Under the pieces are notes generated by a model. That model saw nothing but the letters and a program-made list of their open reading frames with translations, searched no databases and was not told the origin of the DNA. Shown here in pieces: positions 48,689-57,145 of a stretch of DNA of 64,000 bases. Numbering within the stretch: position 1 is the first letter of the stretch; every line of letters starts with the position of its first letter. This stretch comes from Anaerolineae bacterium (lineage in GTDB: Bacteria; Chloroflexota; Anaerolineae; DRVO01): assembly GCA_013178015.1 (NCBI GenBank), contig JABLXR010000011.1, forward strand, positions 1-64,000, in the 5' to 3' direction. The translations under genes were made by a program, and so were the position numbers.

Positions 48689-48731
48689 TCTCGCCGCGCC
48701 ACCGCAAGGTTCGCCACGGCATGGACTTACG

Positions 48732-48753
48732 GGGCCCGCTAACCAGCGGGCCC
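48732..48753 (+). terminator. Terminator hairpin after ppdK
   Basis: GGGCCCGCT and AGCGGGCCC form a perfect 9-bp stem with an AACC loop. A moderately T-rich tail (TCGTGCTTCCTATATTT) follows. It lies 44 nt after the ppdK stop and before mgtC. Confidence 0.7.
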
Positions 48754-48788
48754 TCGTGCTTCCTATATTTGGTACAGGAGCAGCGACT

Positions 48789-49241
48789 GTGGACCTGATC
48801 GTGCACCAGACGTGGATGCAGTTCCTGCGCGAGGGCGAGTGGGCCCTTCGGCTTTTCTTCGCTCTGCTGCTGGGCGGCGCCATCGGTCTCGAGCGCGAGC
48901 GCAAGGACCTTCCGGCCGGCCTGCGCACGTTCATGCTCGTCTCGCTGGGCTCCTGCCTCTTCACCATCCTGAGCTTCGCCGCCTTCCCCGGCTCGGAGAC
49001 GTCCCGGGTGGCAGCCCAGGTGGTCGTCGGCATCAGCTTCATTGGCGCCGGCACGGTGCTCAGGATTGGCGGGGAGGCATCGCGAGAGGTAAAAGGACTG
49101 ACCACCGCCGCCGGGCTCTGGGCGACAGCGGCCATCGGAATGGCAGTGGCGGTGGGCTACTACTGGCTGGCGGTGGCGGCCACCATCTTGGCTTACACTA
49201 CACTGGCGCTGCTCAAGCGCCTGGAGCAGCGGCTCCTGTGA
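48789..49241 (+). CDS. MgtC/SapB-family inner-membrane protein
   Basis: The 150-residue product from GTG 48789 (AGGAG 8 nt upstream) has four or five membrane helices and the MgtC motif LGGAIGLERERKDLPAGLRTFMLVSLGSCLF, followed by VGISFIGAGTVLR and VKGLTTAAGLWATAAIGMAVA. MgtC proteins are linked to magnesium limitation, virulence and control of F-type ATPase in pathogens. This one lacks the C-terminal ACT-like domain. Confidence 0.9.
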   Translation: MDLIVHQTWMQFLREGEWALRLFFALLLGGAIGLERERKDLPAGLRTFMLVSLGSCLFTILSFAAFPGSETSRVAAQVVVGISFIGAGTVLRIGGEASREVKGLTTAAGLWATAAIGMAVAVGYYWLAVAATILAYTTLALLKRLEQRLL

Positions 49242-49251
49242 CCTGTTGTCG

Positions 49252-49280
49252 TCGCCCCCTAGTCTCCTAGGGAGGGGCGA
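49252..49280 (+). terminator. Hairpin after mgtC
   Basis: TCGCCCCCTAG and CTAGGGAGGGGCGA form a stem with a three-base bulge and a TCTC loop. No T-tract follows. Position just after mgtC suggests a terminator. Confidence 0.45.
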
Positions 49281-49513
49281 ATCGCTGACTGCTCGTGAGG
49301 AGACCGCGAGGCCTCCAGTCTAGCTGGCTGTGTGCCAGCGCTCCTAGCCAGGACCACCATACCTACTTCCACCTGGGTTCATCGGATGCAGCGGCTTCTT
49401 CGGACAGGCCTCTGCCACGCCTAAGTCGCCTTCCCACAACTCGCATGGGTCGCCGGGACCGCTCTCCGGTGCTACAATCCGGCCATCGGCCCGCCACCCA
49501 GAGGAGGCCGCAG

Positions 49514-50851
49514 ATGGCGCAGACTTCGGTGGAATCCGCAGCTTCGTCCGCAACACCCGATCCAGCGGTGGCCCGCAGCCTCTCCATCCTGGACCGTCTC
49601 TTCGCCGCCTGCCAGCCGCGCGACTTCGCTCTTCGGCTCTGGACTGGAGAGGTCAGCCCACCCGATCAGGGCATAGAGCCCCGCTTCACCATCGTGATCA
49701 ATCGCGAGGGAGCCCTGCGGCGCATGTTCTGGCCCCCTGACGACCTGGCCCTGGGGGAAGCCTTCATAGACGGCGAATTCGACATCGAGGGGGACATCAT
49801 CGCCGCCATCGGGCTGGGCGACATGCTGCTCCAACCGGAGCGCAGCCTCACCGACTGGCTATCCCTGGCCCGCGACGTGCTGGCACTGCCAGGCCAGCCG
49901 CCCGCCGCCATCCCCGGTCGGCAACGGGCCCGGATGCGCGGCCGCGTGCATTCCCAGGAGCGCGATCGCGCCGCCATCCAGTACCACTACGACGTGGGTA
50001 ACGACTTCTACTCCCTCTGGTTGGACTCCCGCCTGGTCTACTCGTGCGGCTACTTCCGCACCGGGGCCGAGTCCATCGACGAGGCCCAGGAAGCCAAGCT
50101 CGACATCATCTGCCGGAAGCTCGGCCTCCGCCCCGGCGAGAGGCTCCTCGACATCGGTTGCGGCTGGGGCGGCCTGGTCACCTACGCTGCGGAGAAGTAC
50201 GGAGTGCAGGCCCTGGGCATCACCCTTAGCCAGCGCCAGTACGAGCTCGGCAACGAACGCATCCGTGCCGCCGGTCTGGCAGACCGTGCCTGGGTCGAAT
50301 TGCGGGACTATCGCGACGTGACCGAGGGGCCCTTCGACAAGATCGCGAGCGTCGGCATGTTCGAGCATGTCGGCCGTGCCCGGCTGCGCCAGTACTTCGA
50401 GAACGCCTACCGCCTACTTAAGCCTCAGGGCCTTCTCCTCAATCACGGGATCGCCACCCAGGGCAAGCCCGGGAAAGCGTCCTTGCCCTCCCGCCTGCTC
50501 CGGCGCAAGACCTTCTCCGAGCGGTACATCTTCCCCGATGGCGAACTCGTGCACATCAACGAGGCACTGGCTTTCGCCGAGGAGGCCGGCTTCGAGGTGC
50601 GGGACGTGGAGAGCTGGCGCGAGCACTACGCCCTCACCCTGCGCCACTGGCTGTCCAGGCTGGAGGCCCAGGCCGAGGCAGCCTGCCGCATAGCCGGCGA
50701 GCGCACCTACCGCACCTGGCGGCTCTTCCTGGCCGGCTCGGCCCACGGCTTCGACCGCGCCACCACCAACGTGTACCAGACCCTCCTGGTGAAACCGGCC
50801 GCGGACGGCACCAGCGCCATGCCCCGGACTCGGGAGGCCTGGTACCGGTAG
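49514..50851 (+). CDS. cfa: Cyclopropane-fatty-acyl-phospholipid synthase
   Basis: The 445-residue enzyme begins at an ATG with GAGGAGG upstream. The N-terminal domain (about 1-130) binds lipid. IQYHYDVGNDFYSLWLD and YSCGYF are the family's conserved entry region, LLDIGCGWGGLVTYAAEKYG binds S-adenosylmethionine, and GMFEHVGRARL carries the Glu/His near the bicarbonate site. It adds a methylene bridge to unsaturated acyl chains of membrane lipids, usually under stress. A TACAAT at 49473-49478 may be its -10. Confidence 0.92.
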   Translation: MAQTSVESAASSATPDPAVARSLSILDRLFAACQPRDFALRLWTGEVSPPDQGIEPRFTIVINREGALRRMFWPPDDLALGEAFIDGEFDIEGDIIAAIGLGDMLLQPERSLTDWLSLARDVLALPGQPPAAIPGRQRARMRGRVHSQERDRAAIQYHYDVGNDFYSLWLDSRLVYSCGYFRTGAESIDEAQEAKLDIICRKLGLRPGERLLDIGCGWGGLVTYAAEKYGVQALGITLSQRQYELGNERIRAAGLADRAWVELRDYRDVTEGPFDKIASVGMFEHVGRARLRQYFENAYRLLKPQGLLLNHGIATQGKPGKASLPSRLLRRKTFSERYIFPDGELVHINEALAFAEEAGFEVRDVESWREHYALTLRHWLSRLEAQAEAACRIAGERTYRTWRLFLAGSAHGFDRATTNVYQTLLVKPAADGTSAMPRTREAWYR

Positions 50852-50959
50852 CTGCGGCGCGCGCCAGGGCCGGCCACACCCCTGTGCTCCAGGCACTTCC
50901 GGAGGACGAAAAGGCGGCCTGCGGCGGTTGGCGTAGCGAGGTCCGGACGCTCCCCGGCC

Positions 50960-53287
50960 TTACGCCTCGTCTGATGCCTCGGCCTGGCCGACGGCGGGTC
51001 CTGGCGCCTCCGCGGCCGGCTCCGACTGCTCCTCCGTCTCGGCTGCCTCTTCCTGCTCCGGAGCCTCAATCGGCTCTTCTGGGCGCTCTCGGTAAGCACG
51101 TATCTCGTACACGCGCGCGGAGGGAGCTCCATTGGTGGCCGTCACGGTGAGGCGAAGCCTGGACGCATACACCGGAGGGAACTCGTGCCGACGCAGGCGA
51201 TGGTGGTTGTTCGTCTCTCGCACGATGACCTCCCACTCCCCCTTGTCGTTCAGGTAGGAGATGGTGTAGTCCCGCACGCATTCGGGCACAGGCCCGAAAG
51301 ACACTAGCTTGTCCAGATCGGTATCGAAGGTGAGATACACCGTATCCACCTCCAGCCGGCCGGGCAGCTCGAGCTCTACGCTCTGGGGAAGACGGGCGCT
51401 CGGATCGCTGATCCACAGCTCCGGCCCTCGCTCCGGCCGGGTCCCGCCACTAACCACATTGCTCCCTCGATAGGGATAGGACTTGGGGATGAGGCGGAAC
51501 GTGTGACAGCCCTGGCGCGGCAACCACAGCTTGCGGAACTCCATGCGCTCCGCCCGCAGGGCCCCTGGAATGGACTCGTCCGCCAGCCCCCACGTCACTC
51601 GGCGGGATTCGTCGAGCTTGATCCAGTAGACGCCGCCCGGCTCCACCGTAGCCTCGAAGGGGAAGGTAACCCATACCCGTCGCTTGGGCGGAAGGGTAGC
51701 CACGGCCACGGCGATGGGATCGGTGGAGGAGAAGTCGGTCAGGTGCTCAGCCCGGTACAGGCTAGCCCGAATCTCTACGTCCTCCTTGGCGTCAGACTCC
51801 AGCCATACCGAGACCCGTTCCAGATAGGGCTCGGAGACAGTGAACATCTGGGCCCGATCCGAATCGAGCGTCAGCATACGGTCGAAATGGGTCATCTCCA
51901 GGGGCCCGTAGTGCGAGGTCTCGGTCACGGTTGCTCCCCGCAACAGATCGCCCTCGTCTCGGTTGCGTACCCCCGGGATGTAGCAGCCGTCTTTGAGCAG
52001 TATCTGCTGCAGCTCCTGGATGTGGGTGGTGGCGATGTCTCGGGGGAAACACTCGTACTGGGCGCAGAGCCAGGCGGCTGTCCCCACCGCTTGCCCCTCT
52101 ACGGCGCAGGTGCCCATCACCCGGGCGGAGGCGAAGGCCAAGTGAGTGGCGCTGATGTTGCGCCCTGCCAGGAAGAGGTTGGGCACGTCCTTAGAATACA
52201 GGCAGCGCAAGGGGATGGCATAGGGCCCAGGTGGGTAGATCTGGATGCAGGCCATCTCCCGCGCCTTGAGCCCATCCGCCGGGTGGGTGTCCATGGGCCA
52301 GCCGCCGTACGCCACCGCGTCGGGGAACTGAGGCCGCTCCTCGATGTCCATCTGGCTCAGCACGTAATCGCCCAGGAAGCGGCGAGACTCGCGCTTCCCC
52401 ACGACGCTTCCCACCCAGTCAAGCTCCAAGTTGTCTGCCTTGTGGGAGCCGTGGTTCTTGATGTGGTCCCAGATGCCGTACACCATCTTGAGCAGCTCGT
52501 CGCGAATGAGCTCATTGTCGCCGATGGTATCCTGCTTGCCGCCCCACTCGATCCACCAGTAGCCGGCGGCGATGTGGCTGTGCTCCCGATAGGGGATGTC
52601 TTCCTCCTTCGGGTAATCGTGAGCCCAGGGAGGCGGAGTAAACTTCACCGGATGCCCCACGTCACGGGCACTGAACATGAGGCTGCTCCCCAGCACCTCC
52701 TCGTCACTCCGCAAAGGTGCCAGCGATTCGCGCCTGTCGCGCGGCTGATCCATCTTGCCCTCTCGGCCGTAGCGGAATTCCGCGCCCGCCTGGGCCGCGA
52801 TGGACCCGTCCCCGCTGGCGTCCACGAAGGTGTGGGCGTGGAGCAAGTACTCCCGCTCGGTGCTAGTCTGCAGACAGCGAACGGAGCGAATGGTGCTCGC
52901 ATCCGGGTCCATCACCGGCTCTACGGCCCGGGTGTTCAGGAAGAGTACCAGGTTGGGCTCGCGCGTCACCCACTCGGCCAGGAGCCAGTCCCAGTTAGGG
53001 CGCGGCTCGCCGTTGACCGGGTACGGGGTGGAGGAGCGAAAGCGGTCCTCGATGAGCAACTCGTCTACGATTCCCGTTTCTCGAGCAAAGGGGTTGCGCC
53101 CTCCCGCCGAGGCCCCGGTAACGCTCACCCGGACTTCATTGGAGGAATTGCCCCCCAGAACTGGGCGGTCTTGGATCAGGGCGGTGTAGGCTCCGTGGCG
53201 GGCTGCTGCCACGGCGGCACACACCCCCGCCAGGCCCCCACCGATGACGATGACGTCGAATGTCTCTTCCACCACTTCTCTCGGCAT
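50960..53287 (-). CDS. FAD-dependent oxidoreductase with C-terminal discoidin-like domain
   Basis: The product is about 775 residues; the ATG at 53287 has AAGGA upstream, a GTG at 53302 is an alternative. FDVIVIGGGLAGVCAAVAAARHG is the FAD Rossmann motif, followed by VLGGNSSNEVRVSVTGA, and TFVDASGDGSIAAQAG and LFLAGRNISATH complete the FAD_oxidored (PF12831) fold. Beta-rich regions (about 500-720) resemble F5/8-type carbohydrate-binding modules, and the final 40 residues are an acidic Glu/Ala/Pro tail. No export signal. Such proteins occur in polysaccharide loci; the substrate is unknown. Confidence 0.85.
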   Translation of the reverse strand: MPREVVEETFDVIVIGGGLAGVCAAVAAARHGAYTALIQDRPVLGGNSSNEVRVSVTGASAGGRNPFARETGIVDELLIEDRFRSSTPYPVNGEPRPNWDWLLAEWVTREPNLVLFLNTRAVEPVMDPDASTIRSVRCLQTSTEREYLLHAHTFVDASGDGSIAAQAGAEFRYGREGKMDQPRDRRESLAPLRSDEEVLGSSLMFSARDVGHPVKFTPPPWAHDYPKEEDIPYREHSHIAAGYWWIEWGGKQDTIGDNELIRDELLKMVYGIWDHIKNHGSHKADNLELDWVGSVVGKRESRRFLGDYVLSQMDIEERPQFPDAVAYGGWPMDTHPADGLKAREMACIQIYPPGPYAIPLRCLYSKDVPNLFLAGRNISATHLAFASARVMGTCAVEGQAVGTAAWLCAQYECFPRDIATTHIQELQQILLKDGCYIPGVRNRDEGDLLRGATVTETSHYGPLEMTHFDRMLTLDSDRAQMFTVSEPYLERVSVWLESDAKEDVEIRASLYRAEHLTDFSSTDPIAVAVATLPPKRRVWVTFPFEATVEPGGVYWIKLDESRRVTWGLADESIPGALRAERMEFRKLWLPRQGCHTFRLIPKSYPYRGSNVVSGGTRPERGPELWISDPSARLPQSVELELPGRLEVDTVYLTFDTDLDKLVSFGPVPECVRDYTISYLNDKGEWEVIVRETNNHHRLRRHEFPPVYASRLRLTVTATNGAPSARVYEIRAYRERPEEPIEAPEQEEAAETEEQSEPAAEAPGPAVGQAEASDEA

Positions 53288-53549
53288 TCCCACTTCCTTC
53301 ACGTGACCAAAGACTCAGGCGACAGGCGAGAGAACACACAGGCAACCGGGATGCAACCGCTGAGCGATACGGACGCGCAGAACGCTCACAGGCACCCGTC
53401 GCCTTCGAGCTGATCGCTGTGGCTGCCAGCGGGCCAACGCCTCATCCTCTTCGGGCCGCCCCAGTCTTCCACAAGCGCCGTCTCGCTGGCACAGTCCGCC
53501 TGCTGCCGGCCGCATGTGCCCGCGGAGCGGTGCCCTGACCATCCAGCGC

Positions 53550-54335
53550 TCACCTTCGTTCGCCGACTAGGTCCTGCACGACGGCCCAGCTGTCGCTGCT
53601 CAGGCCAGCCAACTGCGCCACTCTCTTGGCCCAGCTCAAGTTTCCCACCCCTGTATTGCAGTGGGCATCGCTTCCCAGAGTGAAGCGGGCCCCGCCCTCC
53701 GCCACCGCGGCGACTACCCGCGCGTACAGCTCGGCCACCTGCATGGGGTGGAACTGCGGCCACCACCACCAGAACCCGTTATTGATCTCGAAGGCCGTCC
53801 CGTGCTCCGCCAAGTTCGCGCCCAACTCCCGCAGGGCAGTCTCCGGTAGGTCCTCTAGCGTGATATCCAGCCCGAAGCAACCCAGGGCGAAAGGGTGCGC
53901 CAGCCCGTCCACCAGCTCGTTCCCGGCCAGGCGCTCGTACAAGCGCAAGACGCTCGCCAGCTGACGGGCTCGTCCTGGCAATACCGAGGTCGCCACGCCG
54001 GCGGTGATGGAGCCGACGTCAACCAGGGACAGTTCCACCCCCTCGAGGTCCTGGGGAGAAGCGGAGAGCGTACCCTCCACGTCGGTGGCGGTCGCCTCCA
54101 CGGCCATTACTACCGTCAGGCCGGCCCAGGAGCGCACCTGCCGCATCTCTTCCAGCCGCTGGCGCAGCCTGCCCCGATCGCCGAAGCGAGGGTGACTCTC
54201 AGGGAAGAGATGGTCGGCAATGGCCACCGCGTCGAGGCCGGCCGCCTCGGCGGCGCGCACGTTGTCTTCCAAGCTGCCGCGCCCATCGGAGTAGCCGGTG
54301 TGAGTGTGCAGATCGGAGTTGTCGGCGCGGATCAA
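53550..54335 (-). CDS. PHP-domain phosphoesterase
   Basis: The 261-residue product has SDLHTHTGYSDGRGSLEDNV, AVAIADHLFPESHPRF, EATATDVEGTL, GLAHPFALG and TLGSDAHCN, the metal ligands of a PHP histidinol-phosphatase-like fold. The TTG at 54335 is chosen because it overlaps the GH51 stop (TTGA) and GGAGGT lies 8-10 nt upstream. Its tie to an arabinofuranosidase suggests a sugar phosphate or related small phosphate as substrate, which is inferred. Confidence 0.87.
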   Translation of the reverse strand: MIRADNSDLHTHTGYSDGRGSLEDNVRAAEAAGLDAVAIADHLFPESHPRFGDRGRLRQRLEEMRQVRSWAGLTVVMAVEATATDVEGTLSASPQDLEGVELSLVDVGSITAGVATSVLPGRARQLASVLRLYERLAGNELVDGLAHPFALGCFGLDITLEDLPETALRELGANLAEHGTAFEINNGFWWWWPQFHPMQVAELYARVVAAVAEGGARFTLGSDAHCNTGVGNLSWAKRVAQLAGLSSDSWAVVQDLVGERR

Positions 54336-55780
54336 TGCAGCGCCACCTCCATCACGGTATGTGAGTGGGCAGGGAAGACGTACACGCCCTGCCCCAGACT
54401 TGCCTGCACTTCGCGGGCCGACACGACCTCGGGGCACTCGAACGTGTTGACGGCGTGGACGTCCGGCCCGTTCAATTCCCACGCTCGAACGTCACCAAGG
54501 GCGGCACCCTTTACCTGCACCGGTTCCTCGATGTCCTCGGTCTGGTGCCTGTTCACCACGCTGAGATACAGCTTACGGCCGTCCTCGCTGAGGCTCGCGG
54601 CCACATCGAGGTAGGGGCAGGCTACCGCGCCTGCCCGTTCCTCGGGAACACAGTCGCCCTCTGCCTCCACCTGCACGGCCAGGGGGCCCGAATGGTGTCG
54701 CAGCAGAACCAGTGGGTAGTAGATGCTCTGGAGCAGAATGCTCTCCGGCGTGGTGAGGATGGGAGCGATAACGTTCACCATCTGGGCCAGGTTGGCCATA
54801 GTCACCGTACGGCACTCCCGCTGGAAGAGGTGCACAAAGGTAGCCACACAGAGAGCGTCGGAGAGGTCGTACACCTCGCGGAGCTTGTCGGCCGCGGCGA
54901 AACGCTCGTTCCCCCGGGCCCGGTACCACACGTTCCACTCGTCCACAGCGATCTTCACCGGGGCCTGGGCGGCGTCCTCCACCTCGTAGACCTGTCGGAT
55001 GGAAGCTTTGGTCCGCTCCAGGATCTCCTCCATGGCGGAGACGGCGCAGACGTTGCGGTAGTAGTCCGGGCTGCCCACGTAGCAGTGTACTGAGAGGTAC
55101 TCGGCCTGGCCGCGCATCCTCTCCAGCACGGGCAGGTCCCACTCCTCCCGGCCCAGGCCGCAGGCGACTAGGCGCACGTTGGGGTCGGTCCAGCGCATGA
55201 CCTTGGCCATCTCCAGGGCCTTCTTGGCGTAGTCCTCGGCGTCAAGGTGTCCGATCTGCCAGGAGCCGTACACCTCGTTGCCCAGGCCCCAGTAGGGCAC
55301 ATTGAAGGGGACGGAGTTGCCATGCCGGCGGCGCCGGTTGGCGTAGTGAGTGTTGGTCCAACCGTTGCAGTACTCCACCCAGCCAGCCGCCTCCTCGATG
55401 GTGCCGCTACCGGCGTTGGCGCAGATGTAGGGCTGAGTGTTGAGGCGGCGGCAAAAGCCCAGGAACTCGTCGGTGCCGAAGCGGTTGCTTTCCTCCTCGA
55501 ACCAGGCCAGGTCGAACCGACGGGGACGCTTGTCCCGAGGACCTACACCATCCTGCCAGTGGTAGCCGGAGACGAAGTTGCCCCCGGGCCAGCGCAGGAC
55601 GGGAGGGGCCAACCGCTGGCAAGCCTTGAGGACGTCCTTGCGGTAGCCCTCGGCGTCGCTCAAGGGCGAGCCCTCGTCGAAGATGCCACCGTAGATGCAG
55701 CGACCGAGATGCTCGATGAACATCCCGTAGATGTTTGGCTCGATGCGGCCGATCACCACCTCGGGACGGATAGCGATCAT
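54332..55780 (-). CDS. GH51-type alpha-L-arabinofuranosidase
   Basis: The 482-residue cytoplasmic glycosidase starts at ATG 55780 (GGGAGGGGG upstream). IEPNIYGMFIEHLGRCIYGGI is the GH51 N-terminal motif, YWGLGNEVYGSWQIG holds the acid/base Glu, and IAVDEWNVWYRARG the nucleophile Glu; a beta-sandwich domain follows. It releases arabinose from arabino-oligosaccharides taken up by the cell. It is the first gene of a set with the PHP enzyme (4-nt overlap) and the FAD oxidoreductase. Confidence 0.93.
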   Translation of the reverse strand: MIAIRPEVVIGRIEPNIYGMFIEHLGRCIYGGIFDEGSPLSDAEGYRKDVLKACQRLAPPVLRWPGGNFVSGYHWQDGVGPRDKRPRRFDLAWFEEESNRFGTDEFLGFCRRLNTQPYICANAGSGTIEEAAGWVEYCNGWTNTHYANRRRRHGNSVPFNVPYWGLGNEVYGSWQIGHLDAEDYAKKALEMAKVMRWTDPNVRLVACGLGREEWDLPVLERMRGQAEYLSVHCYVGSPDYYRNVCAVSAMEEILERTKASIRQVYEVEDAAQAPVKIAVDEWNVWYRARGNERFAAADKLREVYDLSDALCVATFVHLFQRECRTVTMANLAQMVNVIAPILTTPESILLQSIYYPLVLLRHHSGPLAVQVEAEGDCVPEERAGAVACPYLDVAASLSEDGRKLYLSVVNRHQTEDIEEPVQVKGAALGDVRAWELNGPDVHAVNTFECPEVVSAREVQASLGQGVYVFPAHSHTVMEVALH

Positions 55781-55869
55781 ATGTCCCCCTCCCGGCGCAA
55801 GCCGCCCGATGATACACCGCGCGGCAAGGCGCGGCAAAGGCCCAAAGCGCATGGTGCGTCGATTGGCCT

Positions 55870-55955
55870 GATGCTGCGCAGATCAACGCTGATCAGACAC
55901 AACGAAGAGACGATCTGCGGCAATCAGTGCCTCATCAGCGTCATCAGCGTTCCAT
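55870..55955. repeat. Degenerate repeat with inverted ATCAGCG/CGCAGATC words
   Basis: CGCAGATC and AACGCTGAT (55877-55893) are found again as GATCTGCG (55912-55919) and ATCAGCGTT (55943-55951), with a further tandem ATCAGCGTC. These imperfect inverted and direct words look like a dispersed intergenic repeat. It lies in the divergent gap before the small secreted protein gene. Confidence 0.55.
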
Positions 55956-56045
55956 CCGATTTCCATCGGTTCTCCACATTCTTGCGCTATCCTCAGGCCA
56001 TAGCGATGGGAGAGCGACTAGCTCCCTCGATAGAAGGAGATACAG

Positions 56046-56555
56046 ATGAGAAAGGCATTAGCAGTGCTAGCAGTGGCGTCCGTCCTGGCTCTGGCCCTGG
56101 GTGGGGTTCTGGCGGTGGAGGCCCAAGGGCCCGGAACCTACGGCTACGGCCGCGGCATGATGGGCGGACGGGGCGTGTGGGGAAACGGGGTCGCTCCGGC
56201 CGGCACCGGCGTCCTGCACGACGTAATGGTCGAGAGCATGGCCGAGGTTCTGGGCATGGAAGTGGCGGACTTCGAGGCCGCCCAGGCCGAAGGCCAGACC
56301 TTCTGGCAGATAGCTCTAGCGCAGGGCGTGGCTCCGGAGGACATCCCCGCCCTCATGCAGCAGGCTCGCGACATGGCCCTGGAGAAGGCAGTCGCTGAGG
56401 GGCTGATCACCCAGGCGCAGGCCGACTGGATGGCCGGGCGCGGCGCCGGCCCCTGGGGTGGGCATGGGTTCGGCCGCTACGGTGGCATGTGCCCCTTCGC
56501 CGGCGAGGACGGCCTACCCTACGGCGGCCGCTGGAGCCGGCCCAGCACCAGCTAG
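56046..56555 (+). CDS. Small secreted DUF2680-like protein, Gly/Met-rich
   Basis: This 169-residue protein has a clear signal peptide (about 1-26), a Gly/Tyr/Met-rich stretch, and a helical domain with LGMEVADFEAAQAEGQTFWQIALAQGV and KAVAEGLITQAQADWM, a pattern seen in DUF2680-type exported proteins of Chloroflexota and Firmicutes. The C-terminus is again Gly-rich with one Cys. Met, His and Gly richness could mean metal binding, but no site is proven. Strong hairpin follows the stop. Confidence 0.75.
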   Translation: MRKALAVLAVASVLALALGGVLAVEAQGPGTYGYGRGMMGGRGVWGNGVAPAGTGVLHDVMVESMAEVLGMEVADFEAAQAEGQTFWQIALAQGVAPEDIPALMQQARDMALEKAVAEGLITQAQADWMAGRGAGPWGGHGFGRYGGMCPFAGEDGLPYGGRWSRPSTS

Positions 56556-56573
56556 GCGAAAGTCGGCACCAAC

Positions 56574-56613
56574 CGATTGGGCTCCCAGGGCCGCTTCCCT
56601 GGGAGCCCAATCG
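56574..56613 (+). terminator. GC-rich 17-bp hairpin without T-tract
   Basis: CGATTGGGCTCCCAGGG pairs perfectly with CCCTGGGAGCCCAATCG around a CCGCTT loop. It lies 18 nt after the secreted-protein stop. The lack of a T-tract suggests it may work as a 3' stabilising hairpin instead of an intrinsic terminator. Confidence 0.6.
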
Positions 56614-56688
56614 TCCGCCCACTGGCTCTGCGGGGCCCACACGCCCGGCTAAGGCAGATTGTATAGTCTAGGGCTGTGATATAGTATT

Positions 56689-56707
56689 TAGGCATTAGGT
56701 CTGCCTA
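56689..56707. promoter_or_regulatory. TAGGCA-N7-TGCCTA inverted repeat in the shoct-gene promoter region
   Basis: A perfect 6-bp inverted repeat with a 7-bp spacer sits in an AT-rich stretch (56655-56720) that also holds TTGTAT near 56659 and TAGTAT near 56682, possible weak -35 and -10. It may be an operator. The next gene has AGAGGAG upstream of its ATG. Confidence 0.35.
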
Positions 56708-56731
56708 GAGTATAGCCAAAGAGGAGAAAGC

Positions 56732-56998
56732 ATGATGTGGTGGCACGGGATGCCTTGGGGAGGCATGGGTTGGTTAGGAGGTCTGATCATGATGTTCGGT
56801 GGATTGCTCTTCATCGTTCTGTTAGCAGCACTGGTGATCTGGCTGGTAAGCGCGGGCCGTCAGACCGGCAGCTCCACCCGGGATCGGGATGCCGCGGCAG
56901 GGCGGCCATCCCCGCTCGACATCGTGCGAGAGCGATACGCCCGAGGCGAGATTAGCCGCGAGGAGTACGAGCGCCTGAGGGACGACCTGAAGACCTGA
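56732..56998 (+). CDS. Small membrane protein with SHOCT domain
   Basis: The 88-residue product has a Met/Trp/Gly-rich start, one membrane helix (about 17-40), a short linker and a SHOCT domain (DIVRERYARGEISREEYERL) at the C-terminus. SHOCT domains are small helical modules of unknown function at the ends of many membrane proteins. This type is often found next to copper or redox genes; no such gene is seen here. Confidence 0.85.
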   Translation: MMWWHGMPWGGMGWLGGLIMMFGGLLFIVLLAALVIWLVSAGRQTGSSTRDRDAAAGRPSPLDIVRERYARGEISREEYERLRDDLKT

Positions 56999-57009
56999 GC
57001 GCATCAACC

Positions 57010-57038
57010 GAGGGCTCATCCCGCCCGGATGAGCCCTC
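57010..57038. terminator. 12-bp hairpin between convergent SHOCT and histidine kinase genes
   Basis: GAGGGCTCATCC and GGATGAGCCCTC form a perfect stem with a CGCCC loop, 11 nt after the SHOCT stop and 108 nt from the kinase stop. No T-tract; probable bidirectional terminator. Confidence 0.55.
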
Positions 57039-57145
57039 CAGCTCGACCGGCAGGAACACGCCGAATGGGGCCCCCCGGACCGAGCCAGTTCCTAGGAGCG
57101 ATACGTCTGAGGCGCGCCCGTTCCGACGCGCCTAGACTGGGGCGT

